Of a DNA stretch of 64,000 bases, positions 25,151 to 33,643 are shown in pieces. Location of the stretch: positions 806,001 through 870,000 of the forward strand of contig CP171222.1 in the NCBI GenBank assembly GCA_050908895.1, in the 5' to 3' direction. Below the pieces are notes generated by a model that made no database searches, was not told the DNA's origin, and saw only the letters and a list, made by a program, of their open reading frames with translations. This DNA comes from S5-A14a sp050908895. GTDB taxonomy: Bacteria; Bacillota; Clostridia; Peptostreptococcales; Anaerovoracaceae. The position numbers were made by a program, and so were the translations under genes. Within the stretch, counting starts at the first letter, position 1. Each line of letters begins with the position of its first letter.

Positions 25151-25313
25151 AGAGCAAATACTAGCTGTAAGAGATACAGGACTAACGAATATGTTTGATG
25201 TAAGAGCAGTTCAGAGAATTACCTATGAAATGGACTTTTATGAACTAGTTGATTTTTTGGAAGAAAATTAAAAAGCCTATGTTCATTTCATTATGCATGG
25301 AGATGAAGAATAA
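25131..25313 (+). pseudogene. DUF5049 family gene with an in-frame stop
   Basis: Start ATG 25131 or 25134 with AGGAGGT. The product reads VRDTGLTNMFDVRAVQRITY, then FYELVDFLEEN and stops at TAA 25269-25271. The frame continues as KAYVHFIMHGDEE to a second stop at 25311, which is the family's usual ending. A single A-to-T change of AAA to TAA would explain it. The truncated product has about 45 residues and may keep its function, which is unknown. Confidence 0.72.
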
Positions 25314-25408
25314 CCTTACTATGAAATTTACATTATTTATGTAATTTTCATTTATGGAAAACATCATAATTCACTTGAAAAAATACTACACTTTTCTTTA
25401 AAAATGAC

Positions 25409-25440
25409 TTGCTATTTCTTGGAAATTACGGGAATATACA
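25409..25440 (+). promoter_or_regulatory. Phage promoter, copy B
   Basis: GACTTGCTATTT at 25406-25417, then AATATACACATACC. It is the second copy of the promoter-like module seen at 24220; the 140 bases before it are AT-rich with no gene. Confidence 0.5.
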
Positions 25441-25467
25441 CATACCAAAAGTAAAGGAGAAACGAAT

Positions 25468-25710
25468 ATGACAAGGCAAGAAATTTTTGAAGAATCAATG
25501 GCAAAGTTACAAAAGAAGGAAGAAGAATTTTACAAAAGAGAACCGGAAAGAAAACTCTATGATGAAGGCAAAATCACTTGGACTGAATACCTTAAAAGAG
25601 CGAAGGCAAGGGAAGAAAAGGAAAGAGAAAAATTCAAAGGAAACGAAGCTTTTGAACTTTACGATGCAGGACTTATTACTTACGATGAATTTTTGGAAAG
25701 AAATAAATAA
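25468..25710 (+). CDS. Small phage protein with duplicated SHOCT-like motif
   Basis: Charged protein of 80 residues. Two copies of one motif are visible, LYDEGKITWTEYL near residue 28 and LYDAGLITYDEFL near residue 63, which resemble SHOCT-type short helical motifs that mediate oligomerization. The remainder is a lysine/glutamate-rich helix. ATG 25468 has AAAGGAG. It has its own promoter (copy B). Function unknown; it precedes another small unknown gene and the large terminase. Confidence 0.62.
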   Translation: MTRQEIFEESMAKLQKKEEEFYKREPERKLYDEGKITWTEYLKRAKAREEKEREKFKGNEAFELYDAGLITYDEFLERNK

Positions 25711-25727
25711 ATAAGGAGGGCGTTAAA

Positions 25728-26009
25728 ATGAATAAAATGATAGAGCTTGCAGAAAAATATAAACTTTCTAATCCTACGACACCAGAGGATCTGGAAATGA
25801 TATGGAGCAAAGTATTAACCTTTGGAGATAGAGTTTTACTTGCGGGACATTTTTATAGCCCGGATGGGAAATGCTACTTTGGAGCGGTTTATGAATTTCT
25901 AGATGATAACGAACAAACCTGTGAAGATTTCATAGGAATTAGAGAAGTTTCAGAAGAACGGTTTGAAGATGATGGCCATGCAATAGAATGGGCATTAAAG
26001 CAAAAATAA
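25728..26009 (+). CDS. Small phage protein, function unknown
   Basis: Protein of 93 residues, acidic, mixed alpha/beta: MIELAEKYKLSNPTTPEDLE, then LLAGHFYSPDGKCYFGAVYEF and REVSEERFEDDGHAIEWAL. I do not recognise a family. ATG 25728 has AAGGAGGGCG. It is 17 bases after the SHOCT-like gene and followed by a hairpin-rich 80-base gap before the large terminase, so it likely ends the early operon. Confidence 0.55.
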   Translation: MNKMIELAEKYKLSNPTTPEDLEMIWSKVLTFGDRVLLAGHFYSPDGKCYFGAVYEFLDDNEQTCEDFIGIREVSEERFEDDGHAIEWALKQK

Positions 26010-26096
26010 AGAAAAGAGGTTCAGAGCTTAGGCTCTGCTTCTCGTAGTTTGATTGGCGCATGGTAGCGTCTTTTTTTATTGGAAGGAGGGATGGCA

Positions 26097-27689
26097 TTGG
26101 GAAAATATAAGACTACAAAGTTTAAAGCAAAAGATTCTAAATATAGCAAAGACCATGCAGATTATGCAGTAAACTTCATTGAATGCCTATCCCATACCAA
26201 AGGCACATGGGCAGGTAAGCCGTTTAAGTTACTCCCTTGGCAAGAACAAATCATACGAGATTTATTTGGAGTGATTAAGCCAAACGGATATAGGCAGTTT
26301 AATACAGCATACATTGAAATTCCAAAGAAGATGGGAAAGAGTGAACTTGCAGCTGCAGTAGCACTCCTTCTTTGTTGCGGGGATAATGAAGAAAGAGCAG
26401 AAGTTTATGGCTGTGCTGCCGATAGACAGCAGGCAACAATTGTATTTGATGTAGCTGCCGATATGGTTCGTATGTGTCCGGCATTAAATAGAAGAGTTAA
26501 GATATTAGCATCACAAAAGAGAATCGTATTTCAGCCAACGAATAGTTTTTATCAAGTACTATCTGCAGAAGCCTATTCAAAGCATGGATTTAATATACAT
26601 GGCGTTGTGTTTGATGAACTTCATACTCAGCCAAATAGAAAACTTTTTGATGTAATGACAAAAGGTTCAGGAGATGCAAGAACTCAGCCTTTATATTTCC
26701 TTATAACAACAGCAGGAACTGATACGCATTCCATCTGCTATGAAACCCATCAAAAGGCTAAGGACATATTAGAGGGAAGAAAGATAGATCCCACTTTTTA
26801 TCCAGTAATTTATGGTGCTGATGAAGAAGATGACTGGACAGATCCTAAGGTATGGAAAAAAGCAAATCCATCACTTGGTGTGACGGTTGGAATAGATAAG
26901 GTAAAGGCAGCCTGTGAGTCTGCAAAACAAAATCCGAGTGAGGAGAACTCCTTTAGACAATTAAGACTAAATCAGTGGGTAAAACAAGCGGTAAGATGGA
27001 TGCCGATGGATAAGTGGGATGCCTGTTCCTTTGTAGTAAATGAAGATGAACTTGAGGGAAGAGTCTGCTATGGTGGTCTTGACCTTTCATCTAGCACAGA
27101 TATTACTGCCTTTGTTTTAGTCTTTCCTCCAATAGAGGAAGAAGATAAGTTTATAGTGCTTCCTTATTTTTGGTTACCGGAAGATACACTTGATTTAAGG
27201 GTAAAGCGAGACCATGTACCTTATGATATTTGGGAAAGGCAAGGCTTTATTCAAACGACTGAAGGCAATGTTGTTCACTACGGATATATAGAAAGTTTTA
27301 TAGAAAAGCTAGGAGAAAGATTTAATATCAGAGAAATTGCCTTTGATAGATGGGGTGCTGTTCAAATGGTTCAGAATTTAGAGAACATGGGCTTTATCGT
27401 AGTTCCTTTTGGACAGGGATTTAAGGATATGAGTCCACCTACGAAAGAACTTATGAAATTAACACTAGAGCAAAAAATTGCTCATGGTGGACATCCTGTT
27501 CTTAGATGGAATATGGACAATATATTTATTAGGACAGACCCTGCAGGAAACATTAAAGCAGATAAGGAAAAATCCACAGAAAAGATTGATGGTGCTATAG
27601 CTACAATTATGGCACTTGATAGGGCGATTAGATGTGGAAATGCCAACACCGAAAGTGTGTATGATAGTAGGGGTATTTTATTTATGTAG
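26097..27689 (+). CDS. terL: Phage terminase large subunit
   Basis: ATPase-nuclease motor that packages DNA into the prohead, about 530 residues. ATPase motifs: WQEQIIRDLFG, IPKKMGKSELAAAVAL (Walker A variant) and GVVFDELHTQPN (Walker B). The nuclease part begins with YGGLDLSSSTDITAFVLVFP, with further acidic sites at FDRWGAVQMVQNLE and KIDGAIATIMALDRA. TTG 26097 is preferred because AGGAGG at 26084-26089 lies seven bases upstream; ATG 26091 is only one base from that site. Homology is of the HK97/Terminase_1 type. A toxin-antitoxin pair separates it from the portal gene. Confidence 0.93.
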   Translation: MGKYKTTKFKAKDSKYSKDHADYAVNFIECLSHTKGTWAGKPFKLLPWQEQIIRDLFGVIKPNGYRQFNTAYIEIPKKMGKSELAAAVALLLCCGDNEERAEVYGCAADRQQATIVFDVAADMVRMCPALNRRVKILASQKRIVFQPTNSFYQVLSAEAYSKHGFNIHGVVFDELHTQPNRKLFDVMTKGSGDARTQPLYFLITTAGTDTHSICYETHQKAKDILEGRKIDPTFYPVIYGADEEDDWTDPKVWKKANPSLGVTVGIDKVKAACESAKQNPSEENSFRQLRLNQWVKQAVRWMPMDKWDACSFVVNEDELEGRVCYGGLDLSSSTDITAFVLVFPPIEEEDKFIVLPYFWLPEDTLDLRVKRDHVPYDIWERQGFIQTTEGNVVHYGYIESFIEKLGERFNIREIAFDRWGAVQMVQNLENMGFIVVPFGQGFKDMSPPTKELMKLTLEQKIAHGGHPVLRWNMDNIFIRTDPAGNIKADKEKSTEKIDGAIATIMALDRAIRCGNANTESVYDSRGILFM

Positions 27690-27760
27690 GATATTTTTCC
27701 GATATAATGGTCTGTATTATTCTGAAATATGCGCCTTCGTTCCAACAGGAATACATTGTA

Positions 27761-27789
27761 TTGCAATATGCGACACAATATTGTATAAT
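27761..27789 (+). promoter_or_regulatory. Promoter of the toxin-antitoxin pair
   Basis: TTGCAA at 27761-27766, a 17-base spacer and TATAAT at 27784-27789. The spacer and flanks carry ATTGCAAT and CAATATTG palindromes, possible antitoxin operators. Confidence 0.65.
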
Positions 27790-27812
27790 ATGAGCAAAGG
27801 AAGGTGATTATT

Positions 27813-28115
27813 ATGGCACTAGGAAAAACAGCAAATGTAAATGTAAGAATACAAGAAAATATAAAGAAACAGGCTGAAGATATTCTTGAGATGATAGGTA
27901 TTCCAAGAGCGACTGCTATAGATATGTTTTACAGGCAGATTATATTAAATAAAGGGATTCCATTTTCACTTACAGTACCTAAAAATGTACCAATTCTTGA
28001 AGATATGAATGAGAAGGATTTTAACCTCATGATGGCAAATGGCTATTCACAGGCACTTCAAGGTGATTCATATAATATAGATGAGGTATTTGATGAACTG
28101 GAGAAAGATTTGTAA
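27813..28115 (+). CDS. RelB/DinJ-type antitoxin
   Basis: Protein of 100 residues that would neutralize the toxin encoded next and repress the promoter. The N-terminus is a ribbon-helix-helix domain: ANVNVRIQENIKKQAEDILE, then IPRATAIDMFYRQIILNKGIPF, the DinJ signature. The C-terminus (about 70-100) is the toxin-binding extension. ATG 27813 has AAAGGAAGG upstream. Its stop overlaps the toxin ATG by one base. Confidence 0.88.
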   Translation: MALGKTANVNVRIQENIKKQAEDILEMIGIPRATAIDMFYRQIILNKGIPFSLTVPKNVPILEDMNEKDFNLMMANGYSQALQGDSYNIDEVFDELEKDL

Positions 28116-28447
28116 TGGATGAATATAAGGTAAAAATTACAAGTCAAGCAAAGGACCATCTTCAACTTATAAAAAATTACATTTCTTTAGAATTTAAGGA
28201 GCCGGAAACAGCAAAGAAAATGTTAGCCTTGCTAAAGGAAAATATGAAGAAGTTGTCGTTTATGCCATATAGAGTTAAGTGTATTGATGAGCAACCTTGG
28301 AGTGAACTGGGTTTTAGAAAAATAAGGGTAAAAAATTATTATATTTACTTTTGGGTTGAGGAAGAAACAAAGACGGTTCACATTATTTCTGTTATCTACA
28401 CAAGGATGGATCAAGATAGACAACTGAAAGACATAAAAATCCCTTAA
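28115..28447 (+). CDS. RelE/ParE-type toxin
   Basis: Toxin of 110 residues of the RelE/ParE superfamily: VKITSQAKDHLQLIKNYISLE at the N-terminus, then FRKIRVKNYYIYFWVEEETK and VHIISVIYTRMDQDRQL, the usual order of strands. Whether it cuts mRNA (RelE) or poisons gyrase (ParE) cannot be decided from sequence; the Y/R/D residues near the C-terminus are compatible with either. It is translationally coupled to the antitoxin. The pair was inserted between terL and the portal gene and would select for prophage retention. Confidence 0.82.
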   Translation: MDEYKVKITSQAKDHLQLIKNYISLEFKEPETAKKMLALLKENMKKLSFMPYRVKCIDEQPWSELGFRKIRVKNYYIYFWVEEETKTVHIISVIYTRMDQDRQLKDIKIP

Positions 28448-28488
28448 AAGCAATCGTAAATTAAGGGAAAATATCAGATATAAGGGAA

Positions 28489-28519
28489 AGCATCTACTAA
28501 TAAGAGTAGGTGCTTTTTT
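28489..28519 (+). terminator. Terminator between toxin and portal genes
   Basis: AGCATCTACT at 28489-28498 pairs with AGTAGGTGCT at 28505-28514 (one G-T pair), with a T run. A CCCTTAA/TTAAGGG stem overlaps the toxin stop just before it. Confidence 0.7.
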
Positions 28520-28544
28520 GATGCAAAAATTAGGAGGAGTGTGA

Positions 28545-29870
28545 ATGGGAATATTAAGTGGTTTATTTAAATCCAGAGATAAGCCGACCAACAGAACAAA
28601 TGGAAGTGCATATAGCTTTTTGATGGGTGGTTCATCTTCCGGAAGAAGAGTAAATGAACGCTCGGCTATGCAGATGACAGCTGTATATAGCTGTGTCCGA
28701 ATACTCTCTGAAGCAGTCGCAAGCCTTCCACTTCACGTCTATTTACGGACAGATACAGGAACTGAAAAAGCAATAGACCACCCGTTATATAAAGTGCTTC
28801 ATGATGAGCCGAATCCTGAAATGACAAGTTTCATTTTTAGAGAAACTATGATGACGCATTTGCTTTTATGGGGAAATGCCTATGCACAGATTATCAGAAA
28901 CGGGAAAGGTGAGGTATTAGGTCTTTATCCACTTATGCCTGACAGAATGAAGGTAGATAGAGATGATAAAGGTCAAATTTTCTATGAATATATGGTAAGT
29001 GATTCGGATGCAAGCCTTAGAAAACAGGGAAGTGTAAAACTTACATCATCAGATATCCTTCATATTCCGGGACTTGGTTTTGACGGACTTGTCGGATATA
29101 GTCCAATTGCAATGGCTAAAAATGCTATTGGTATGGCGATTGCCACAGAAGAATACGGTGCTAGTTTCTTTGCTAATGGAGCAACACCTAGTGGAATATT
29201 AGAGTATCCGGGAACGGTGAAAGACCCGCAGGCAATGAGGGATAGCTGGTCAAAAGGCTTTTCAGGAAGTAACTCACACAAGGTAGCAATTTTGGAAGAA
29301 GGAATGAAGTATACACCAATTTCCATATCTCCCAATGAAGCACAGTTTTTAGAAACGAGAAAATTTCAAATTAATGAGATAGCTAGAATTTTTAGAGTCC
29401 CGCCTCATATGGTAGGAGACCTTGAGAAGTCTAGCTTTTCTAATATCGAGCAGCAGTCACTTGAGTTTGTGAAGTACACCCTCGATCCTTGGGTATCAAG
29501 GTGGGAGCAGTCTATTGTTCGTAGACTTTTTACTGAAGAAGAAAAGAAAAAATACTATGTCAAATTCAATGTGGACGGTTTACTTCGTGGAGATTACCAA
29601 TCAAGAATGAATGGCTATGCTATCGGCAGGCAAAACGGATGGATGTCTGCCAATGATATTAGAGAATTAGAAAACCTTGACCGTATTCCTAGTGAAGAAG
29701 GCGGGGATTTGTATTTAGTAAATGGCAATATGCTACCTCTTAAAAACGCAGGAGCATTTGCAAATGATTATGGAAAGGAGGAAACAGAAAATGAAGAAGT
29801 TTTGGAAGTGGAAGAACCAAATGATAAACCAAAGCGAAGAGGAAGTGACAGAACGCATCCTATTCCTTAA
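28545..29870 (+). CDS. HK97-type portal protein
   Basis: Dodecameric ring protein at the head vertex through which DNA passes, 441 residues. Recognisable are MTAVYSCVRILSEAVASLPL, HPLYKVLHDEPNPEMTSFIF, LLLWGNAYAQIIRNGKGEV, the stem region ATEEYGASFFANGATPSGIL, and VPPHMVGDLEKSSFSNIEQQ. ATG 28545 follows AGGAGGAGTG. The gene's 3' end overlaps the ClpP-like protease gene by 80 bases in another frame. It begins the head operon TerL-portal-protease-capsid. Confidence 0.94.
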   Translation: MGILSGLFKSRDKPTNRTNGSAYSFLMGGSSSGRRVNERSAMQMTAVYSCVRILSEAVASLPLHVYLRTDTGTEKAIDHPLYKVLHDEPNPEMTSFIFRETMMTHLLLWGNAYAQIIRNGKGEVLGLYPLMPDRMKVDRDDKGQIFYEYMVSDSDASLRKQGSVKLTSSDILHIPGLGFDGLVGYSPIAMAKNAIGMAIATEEYGASFFANGATPSGILEYPGTVKDPQAMRDSWSKGFSGSNSHKVAILEEGMKYTPISISPNEAQFLETRKFQINEIARIFRVPPHMVGDLEKSSFSNIEQQSLEFVKYTLDPWVSRWEQSIVRRLFTEEEKKKYYVKFNVDGLLRGDYQSRMNGYAIGRQNGWMSANDIRELENLDRIPSEEGGDLYLVNGNMLPLKNAGAFANDYGKEETENEEVLEVEEPNDKPKRRGSDRTHPIP

Positions 29871-30528
29871 TGGAACGATAGCAGAAGAATCGTGGTTTGA
29901 TGATGATGTGACACCGCAGCTTTTCAAGGAAGAGTTAAACCAAGGGAACGGAAATATTACTGTTTGGATTAACTCTCCAGGAGGTGACTGTGTAGCAGCA
30001 GCTCAAATCTACAATATGCTGATGGAATATAAAGGAGATGTAACAGTAAAAATTGATGGGATTGCAGCAAGTGCGGCATCTGTTATCGCTATGGCAGGAA
30101 CAAAGGTACTCATGAGTCCAGTATCCATGCTTATGATTCATAACCCTATGACTATAGCATTTGGAAATGCAGGGGAGATGGAAAAAGCTATAGCCATGCT
30201 TGATGAGGTTAAGGAATCTATTATAAATGCTTATGAAATTAAGACTGGGATGTCTAGAGCAAAGCTATCACACCTTATGGATGCAGAAACATGGATGGAC
30301 GCAAATAAAGCAGTGGAGCTTGGGTTTGCAGATGACATCCTAAAAAGAAGTGAAAAAACCAATATGGAAGTTCCACAGGTAAGCATGATGTATTCAAAAG
30401 CACAGGTGGTTAATTCACTGATGGATAAGTTAGCTACAAAATGCAAGATAGAAAGTAAAGAAATAAATACAGGTGTTAAGGCGGACGAATTAATGGACCG
30501 TCTTTTTTTAATGAAAAATTGGAGGTAG
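29791..30528 (+). CDS. ClpP-like prohead protease
   Basis: Serine protease of about 245 residues that processes the capsid precursor. The ClpP/crotonase fold is clear: RILFLNGTIAEE, WINSPGGDCVAAAQIYNML, the catalytic serine segment DGIAASAASVIAMAG, and the histidine segment SMLMIHNPMTIAFGNA. A C-terminal tail of about 60 residues may be a scaffold-like extension. ATG 29791 has AAAGGAGG at the right spacing and lies inside the portal gene; the longer frame has no signal. It is followed five bases later by the major capsid gene. Confidence 0.93.
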   Translation: MKKFWKWKNQMINQSEEEVTERILFLNGTIAEESWFDDDVTPQLFKEELNQGNGNITVWINSPGGDCVAAAQIYNMLMEYKGDVTVKIDGIAASAASVIAMAGTKVLMSPVSMLMIHNPMTIAFGNAGEMEKAIAMLDEVKESIINAYEIKTGMSRAKLSHLMDAETWMDANKAVELGFADDILKRSEKTNMEVPQVSMMYSKAQVVNSLMDKLATKCKIESKEINTGVKADELMDRLFLMKNWR

Positions 30529-30532
30529 AAAA

Positions 30533-31729
30533 ATGAGTAAGATTTTAGAAATGATTGAAAAGAGAAATAAGGCTTGGGAAGGTGCGAAAGCATTCCTTGA
30601 TAGCAAGAGAGATAAAGATGGACTTATTTCTGAAGAAGATGCTTTAGTCTATGATGAAATGGAAAAGAAAGTCCATAACTATAGTATGGAAATTGAGCGT
30701 CTTAAGAAGATTGAAGAGATGGATAAGGAACTTTCTAAACCTATCAATTCAGCCATTGTATCTAAACCTATGGTCGGAAAAGATGGGGAGCCAAAGAAAA
30801 AAGGTAGGGCATCGGACGAATACAGAATGGATATGCTTAAGGCAATTAGAAGTAACTTTAAGCAGGTAAGTAACCTTTTACAGGAAGGAGTGGACACCGA
30901 TGGAGGATATCTTGTTCCGGAAGAATATGATAAGAGACTGATTGATGTATTAACGGAAAATAACATCATGAGAAGCCTTGGAACAAAGATTACAACATCA
31001 GGTCTTCATAGAATTACAGTAACAGCTACAAAGCCGGCTGCTCTTTGGGTTGAAGAAGGTGGCAAGATTCCATTTTCAGATGCTACTTTTGGACAGATTA
31101 CAATTGACGCTTTTAAGCTTGCTGTGGGAGTAAAGGTGACAAATGAACTTCTTCATGACAGTATGTTCCCTCTTGAAAGCTATATTATAGAGCAGTTTGG
31201 TAAGGCAATGGGTAATGCCGAGGAAGATGCCTTTCTTAATGGAGATGGAAAGAAAAAACCTCTTGGAATCTTTCATAAGGATGGTGGAGCTATGAGCGAT
31301 GTAACTACAGCAGGAGCAGCTATTTCATCTGATGATATTATCAGCCTTGTGTATGCACTTGGAAGACCGTACCGTCAAAAGGCAAAGTTCATCATGAATG
31401 ACCAGACTATTGCCATTATAAGAAAACTTAAAGACGGTAACGGAAACTATATGTGGCAGCCGTCTATTAAAGAAGGAGAGCCTGATAGACTGCTTGGCTA
31501 TCCGGTATTTACTTCTGCATATGCACCAATTGTAGAAGCAGGAAAACCTGCTATTGCATTTGGTGATTTTTCTTATTACAACATTGCTGATCGTGGAACA
31601 AGGTCAATGCAGGAACTTACCGAACTTTATGCTGAAACAGATACTACAGGCTTTATTGCAAAAGAAAGGGTAGATGGAAAACTCATTCTTCCAGAAGCCA
31701 TTCATCTTTTAACTATCAAAGCAAAATAA
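30533..31729 (+). CDS. Major capsid protein, HK97 fold
   Basis: Shell protein of 398 residues. The first 115 residues form a charged coiled-coil delta domain that is likely removed by the protease (EKRNKAWEGAKAFLDSKRDK). The capsid core follows: TDGGYLVPEEYDKRLIDVL, ALWVEEGGKIPFSDATFGQI, EEDAFLNGDGKKKPLGIF and a late GDFSYYNIADRGTRSMQEL. The start has TTGGAGGTAG. Position after the ClpP-type protease confirms the call. Confidence 0.95.
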   Translation: MSKILEMIEKRNKAWEGAKAFLDSKRDKDGLISEEDALVYDEMEKKVHNYSMEIERLKKIEEMDKELSKPINSAIVSKPMVGKDGEPKKKGRASDEYRMDMLKAIRSNFKQVSNLLQEGVDTDGGYLVPEEYDKRLIDVLTENNIMRSLGTKITTSGLHRITVTATKPAALWVEEGGKIPFSDATFGQITIDAFKLAVGVKVTNELLHDSMFPLESYIIEQFGKAMGNAEEDAFLNGDGKKKPLGIFHKDGGAMSDVTTAGAAISSDDIISLVYALGRPYRQKAKFIMNDQTIAIIRKLKDGNGNYMWQPSIKEGEPDRLLGYPVFTSAYAPIVEAGKPAIAFGDFSYYNIADRGTRSMQELTELYAETDTTGFIAKERVDGKLILPEAIHLLTIKAK

Positions 31730-31748
31730 AGGAAAGGGGGTGCTAATT

Positions 31749-32027
31749 ATGGTTGTAAGTCTTGATGAAATGAAGAACTATCTAAGAGTGGATACAAGTG
31801 AAGATGATGATTTAATTAGCACCCTTATAAAATCTGCTGAGAAGATGTGCCTTGCTATAGCAAGAAAAGAGGAAGATGAAATCATAAAAGATAGTTTTGA
31901 AGAATATAAGGTGGCAGTTCTATATGGAACTGCTTATCTTTATGAGCACAGGGAAGAAGGTGACCACCATGAACTGACAATTACTCTTAGGTCCATGCTG
32001 TTTGGAGTAAGAAAGGCGGGATTTTAA
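31749..32027 (+). CDS. Head-tail connector protein (gp6-like)
   Basis: Protein of 92 residues of the small helical adaptor type that sits under the portal: VSLDEMKNYLRVDTSEDDDL, then ISTLIKSAEKMCLAIAR, and a helical end. This is the usual first gene after the capsid in HK97-like phages. ATG 31749 has GGAAAGGGGG; GTG 31740 is too close to that site. It ends one base into the next gene. Confidence 0.85.
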   Translation: MVVSLDEMKNYLRVDTSEDDDLISTLIKSAEKMCLAIARKEEDEIIKDSFEEYKVAVLYGTAYLYEHREEGDHHELTITLRSMLFGVRKAGF

Positions 32028-32359
32028 TGAAAGTTTCGCTATTAAATGAACGCATTACTATAGAAAAAAGCAAAATTGAAGTGGATAAAATAGGAAACCA
32101 TAAAAATGTGTGGAGTAAATACTATTCTTGCTATGCAACCATCAGTAATGAAAGTCCGCAGGAAGAGACTAGTAGTGGCGCTATATGGGATGAAAGCAAG
32201 ATTGATTTTACCATAAGGTATAGCAAAGAGGTATCGGCACTATCATCTGTTGGTTTTAGAGTGATTTTTCATAATTCTATTTATGAAATTGAGGGCATTG
32301 ACCATATGAACTTCAAGAAGAAAGGTATGAAACTTCACTGCAGGAGAGTGGAAAGATGA
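32027..32359 (+). CDS. Head-tail adaptor / head closure protein
   Basis: Beta-rich protein of 110 residues similar to SPP1 gp16-like stoppers: MKVSLLNERITIEKSKIE, KNVWSKYYSCYATISNESPQE, and VGFRVIFHNSIYEIEGIDHM. It closes the head after packaging. The start overlaps the stop of the connector gene (TAATG) and its own stop overlaps the next start (ATGA), indicating coupled translation across the connector operon. Confidence 0.83.
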   Translation: MKVSLLNERITIEKSKIEVDKIGNHKNVWSKYYSCYATISNESPQEETSSGAIWDESKIDFTIRYSKEVSALSSVGFRVIFHNSIYEIEGIDHMNFKKKGMKLHCRRVER

Positions 32360-32736
32360 GTAAGGTAAAAATAGATAGCCTTTCATCTGAAGTGATGAAA
32401 GAACTAGAAAAATATGCTGATGTTACAACTGAAAATGTGAAAAAGGCAGTTCAAAACGCAGGAAAGGTGGTGCGTGATGAAATTAAAGCAAGTGCTCCAA
32501 GTGATACAGGTACGTATTCTAAAAGCTGGACTGTAAAAACTGTGAGAGAAATATCAAACAGTCTGGAGCTTGTAGTTCACTCAAGAAACAGGTACCAGCT
32601 TACTCACCTTCTTGAATTTGGTCATGCAAAGCGTGGTGGAGGCAGGGTGTCTGCTAGACCACATATTGCAGTAGCTGAAGAAAAGGCGATAAGGGTATTT
32701 GAAGAAGAGATTAAGGAGGCTATTTCAAATGGATAG
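32356..32736 (+). CDS. HK97 gp10-like tail completion protein
   Basis: Protein of 126 residues with a helical N-terminus (VMKELEKYADVTTENVKKAV) and the conserved gp10 text VVRDEIKASAPSDTGTYSKSW, then HLLEFGHAKRGGGRVSARPHI. Such proteins form the tail terminator or head-proximal ring. Start and stop both overlap neighbours. Confidence 0.87.
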   Translation: MSKVKIDSLSSEVMKELEKYADVTTENVKKAVQNAGKVVRDEIKASAPSDTGTYSKSWTVKTVREISNSLELVVHSRNRYQLTHLLEFGHAKRGGGRVSARPHIAVAEEKAIRVFEEEIKEAISNG

Positions 32737-33061
32737 GTTACTTGAAATCATAAAAAGAATTGGACTTCCTAGTGCTTATCATCATTTTGCAGAAGGTGAA
32801 TCACCGGGGCCTCCCTTTCTTATATATTTGCTACCTTCTAGTGATAACTTTTCAGCAGATGGAAGAGTATATTTTAAATTAAATGAAGTTCATATTGAAG
32901 TCTATACGGATTACAAGAGTCCTGAGATAGAAGAAAAGATAGAAGCTGTGCTCGATGAGCATGGCATTTTTTATAACAAAACAGAGGTTTATATAGAGTC
33001 TGAAAAGCTCTATGAAGTCTTATATATTTTTGAAATGGAGGTAAAGATAAATGGGAAATAA
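32729..33061 (+). CDS. Tail terminator-like protein
   Basis: Protein of about 110 residues: MDRLLEIIKRIGLPSAYHHF, GPPFLIYLLPSSDNFSADG, FKLNEVHIEVYTDYKSPEIE, and a C-terminal beta strand region. Size, fold-like pattern and position between gp10 and the major tail protein fit a tail terminator (gpU-like). ATG 32729 has AAGGAGG; the longer frame from 32699 lies inside the previous gene. It overlaps the major tail gene by 11 bases. Confidence 0.72.
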   Translation: MDRLLEIIKRIGLPSAYHHFAEGESPGPPFLIYLLPSSDNFSADGRVYFKLNEVHIEVYTDYKSPEIEEKIEAVLDEHGIFYNKTEVYIESEKLYEVLYIFEMEVKINGK

Positions 33062-33632
33062 GGTAAAGTATAACCTTAAAAATGTTCATGCTGCAAAGCT
33101 GAAAAAAGATACAAGTGGTGCATTTACTTATGAAAATCCTAAGGCAATACCGGGAGCTGTAAGTATCAGCCTTGATGCTGAAGGGGAGTCTAGCCCTTTT
33201 TACGCTGATGGGATTGTGTATTTTAGGTCTACTGCCAATAACGGATATAGTGGTGACCTTGAGATTGCACTCATTCCGGAATGGTTTAGAACGGAAATCT
33301 TAAAGGAAGAGCTGGATAAAAATGGGGTGCTTGTTGAAAAGGCAAATGTATCTGAAACAGCTAAATTTGCACTGCTATTTGAGTTTGATGGAGATGTGAA
33401 TGCAATAAGACATGTCTTATATAACTGTTCTGCATCAAGACCATCTATTGAATCTGAAACCAAAGAAGATACGATTGAACCAGGAACAGAAACATTATCC
33501 CTTACAGCAGATCCAAGAGAAGATGGACTTGTGAAATCAAGAACTGGAGATACTACATCTGCAGATACTTATGCTAACTGGTATAAGAGCGTTTATGTTC
33601 CGCAGGCTAAAACGGAAGTAAAACCTAAGTAG
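33051..33632 (+). CDS. Major tail protein
   Basis: Tail-tube subunit of 193 residues: KVKYNLKNVHAAKLKKDTSG, AIPGAVSISLDAEGESSPFY, GYSGDLEIALIPEWFRTEIL, and a Ser/Thr-rich end with SLTADPREDGLVKSRTGD. This is the phi13-type major tail pattern. It precedes the tail assembly chaperones and tape measure, as in other siphophages. The start overlaps the previous gene. Confidence 0.92.
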   Translation: MGNKVKYNLKNVHAAKLKKDTSGAFTYENPKAIPGAVSISLDAEGESSPFYADGIVYFRSTANNGYSGDLEIALIPEWFRTEILKEELDKNGVLVEKANVSETAKFALLFEFDGDVNAIRHVLYNCSASRPSIESETKEDTIEPGTETLSLTADPREDGLVKSRTGDTTSADTYANWYKSVYVPQAKTEVKPK

Positions 33633-33643
33633 GAGGAATAACT

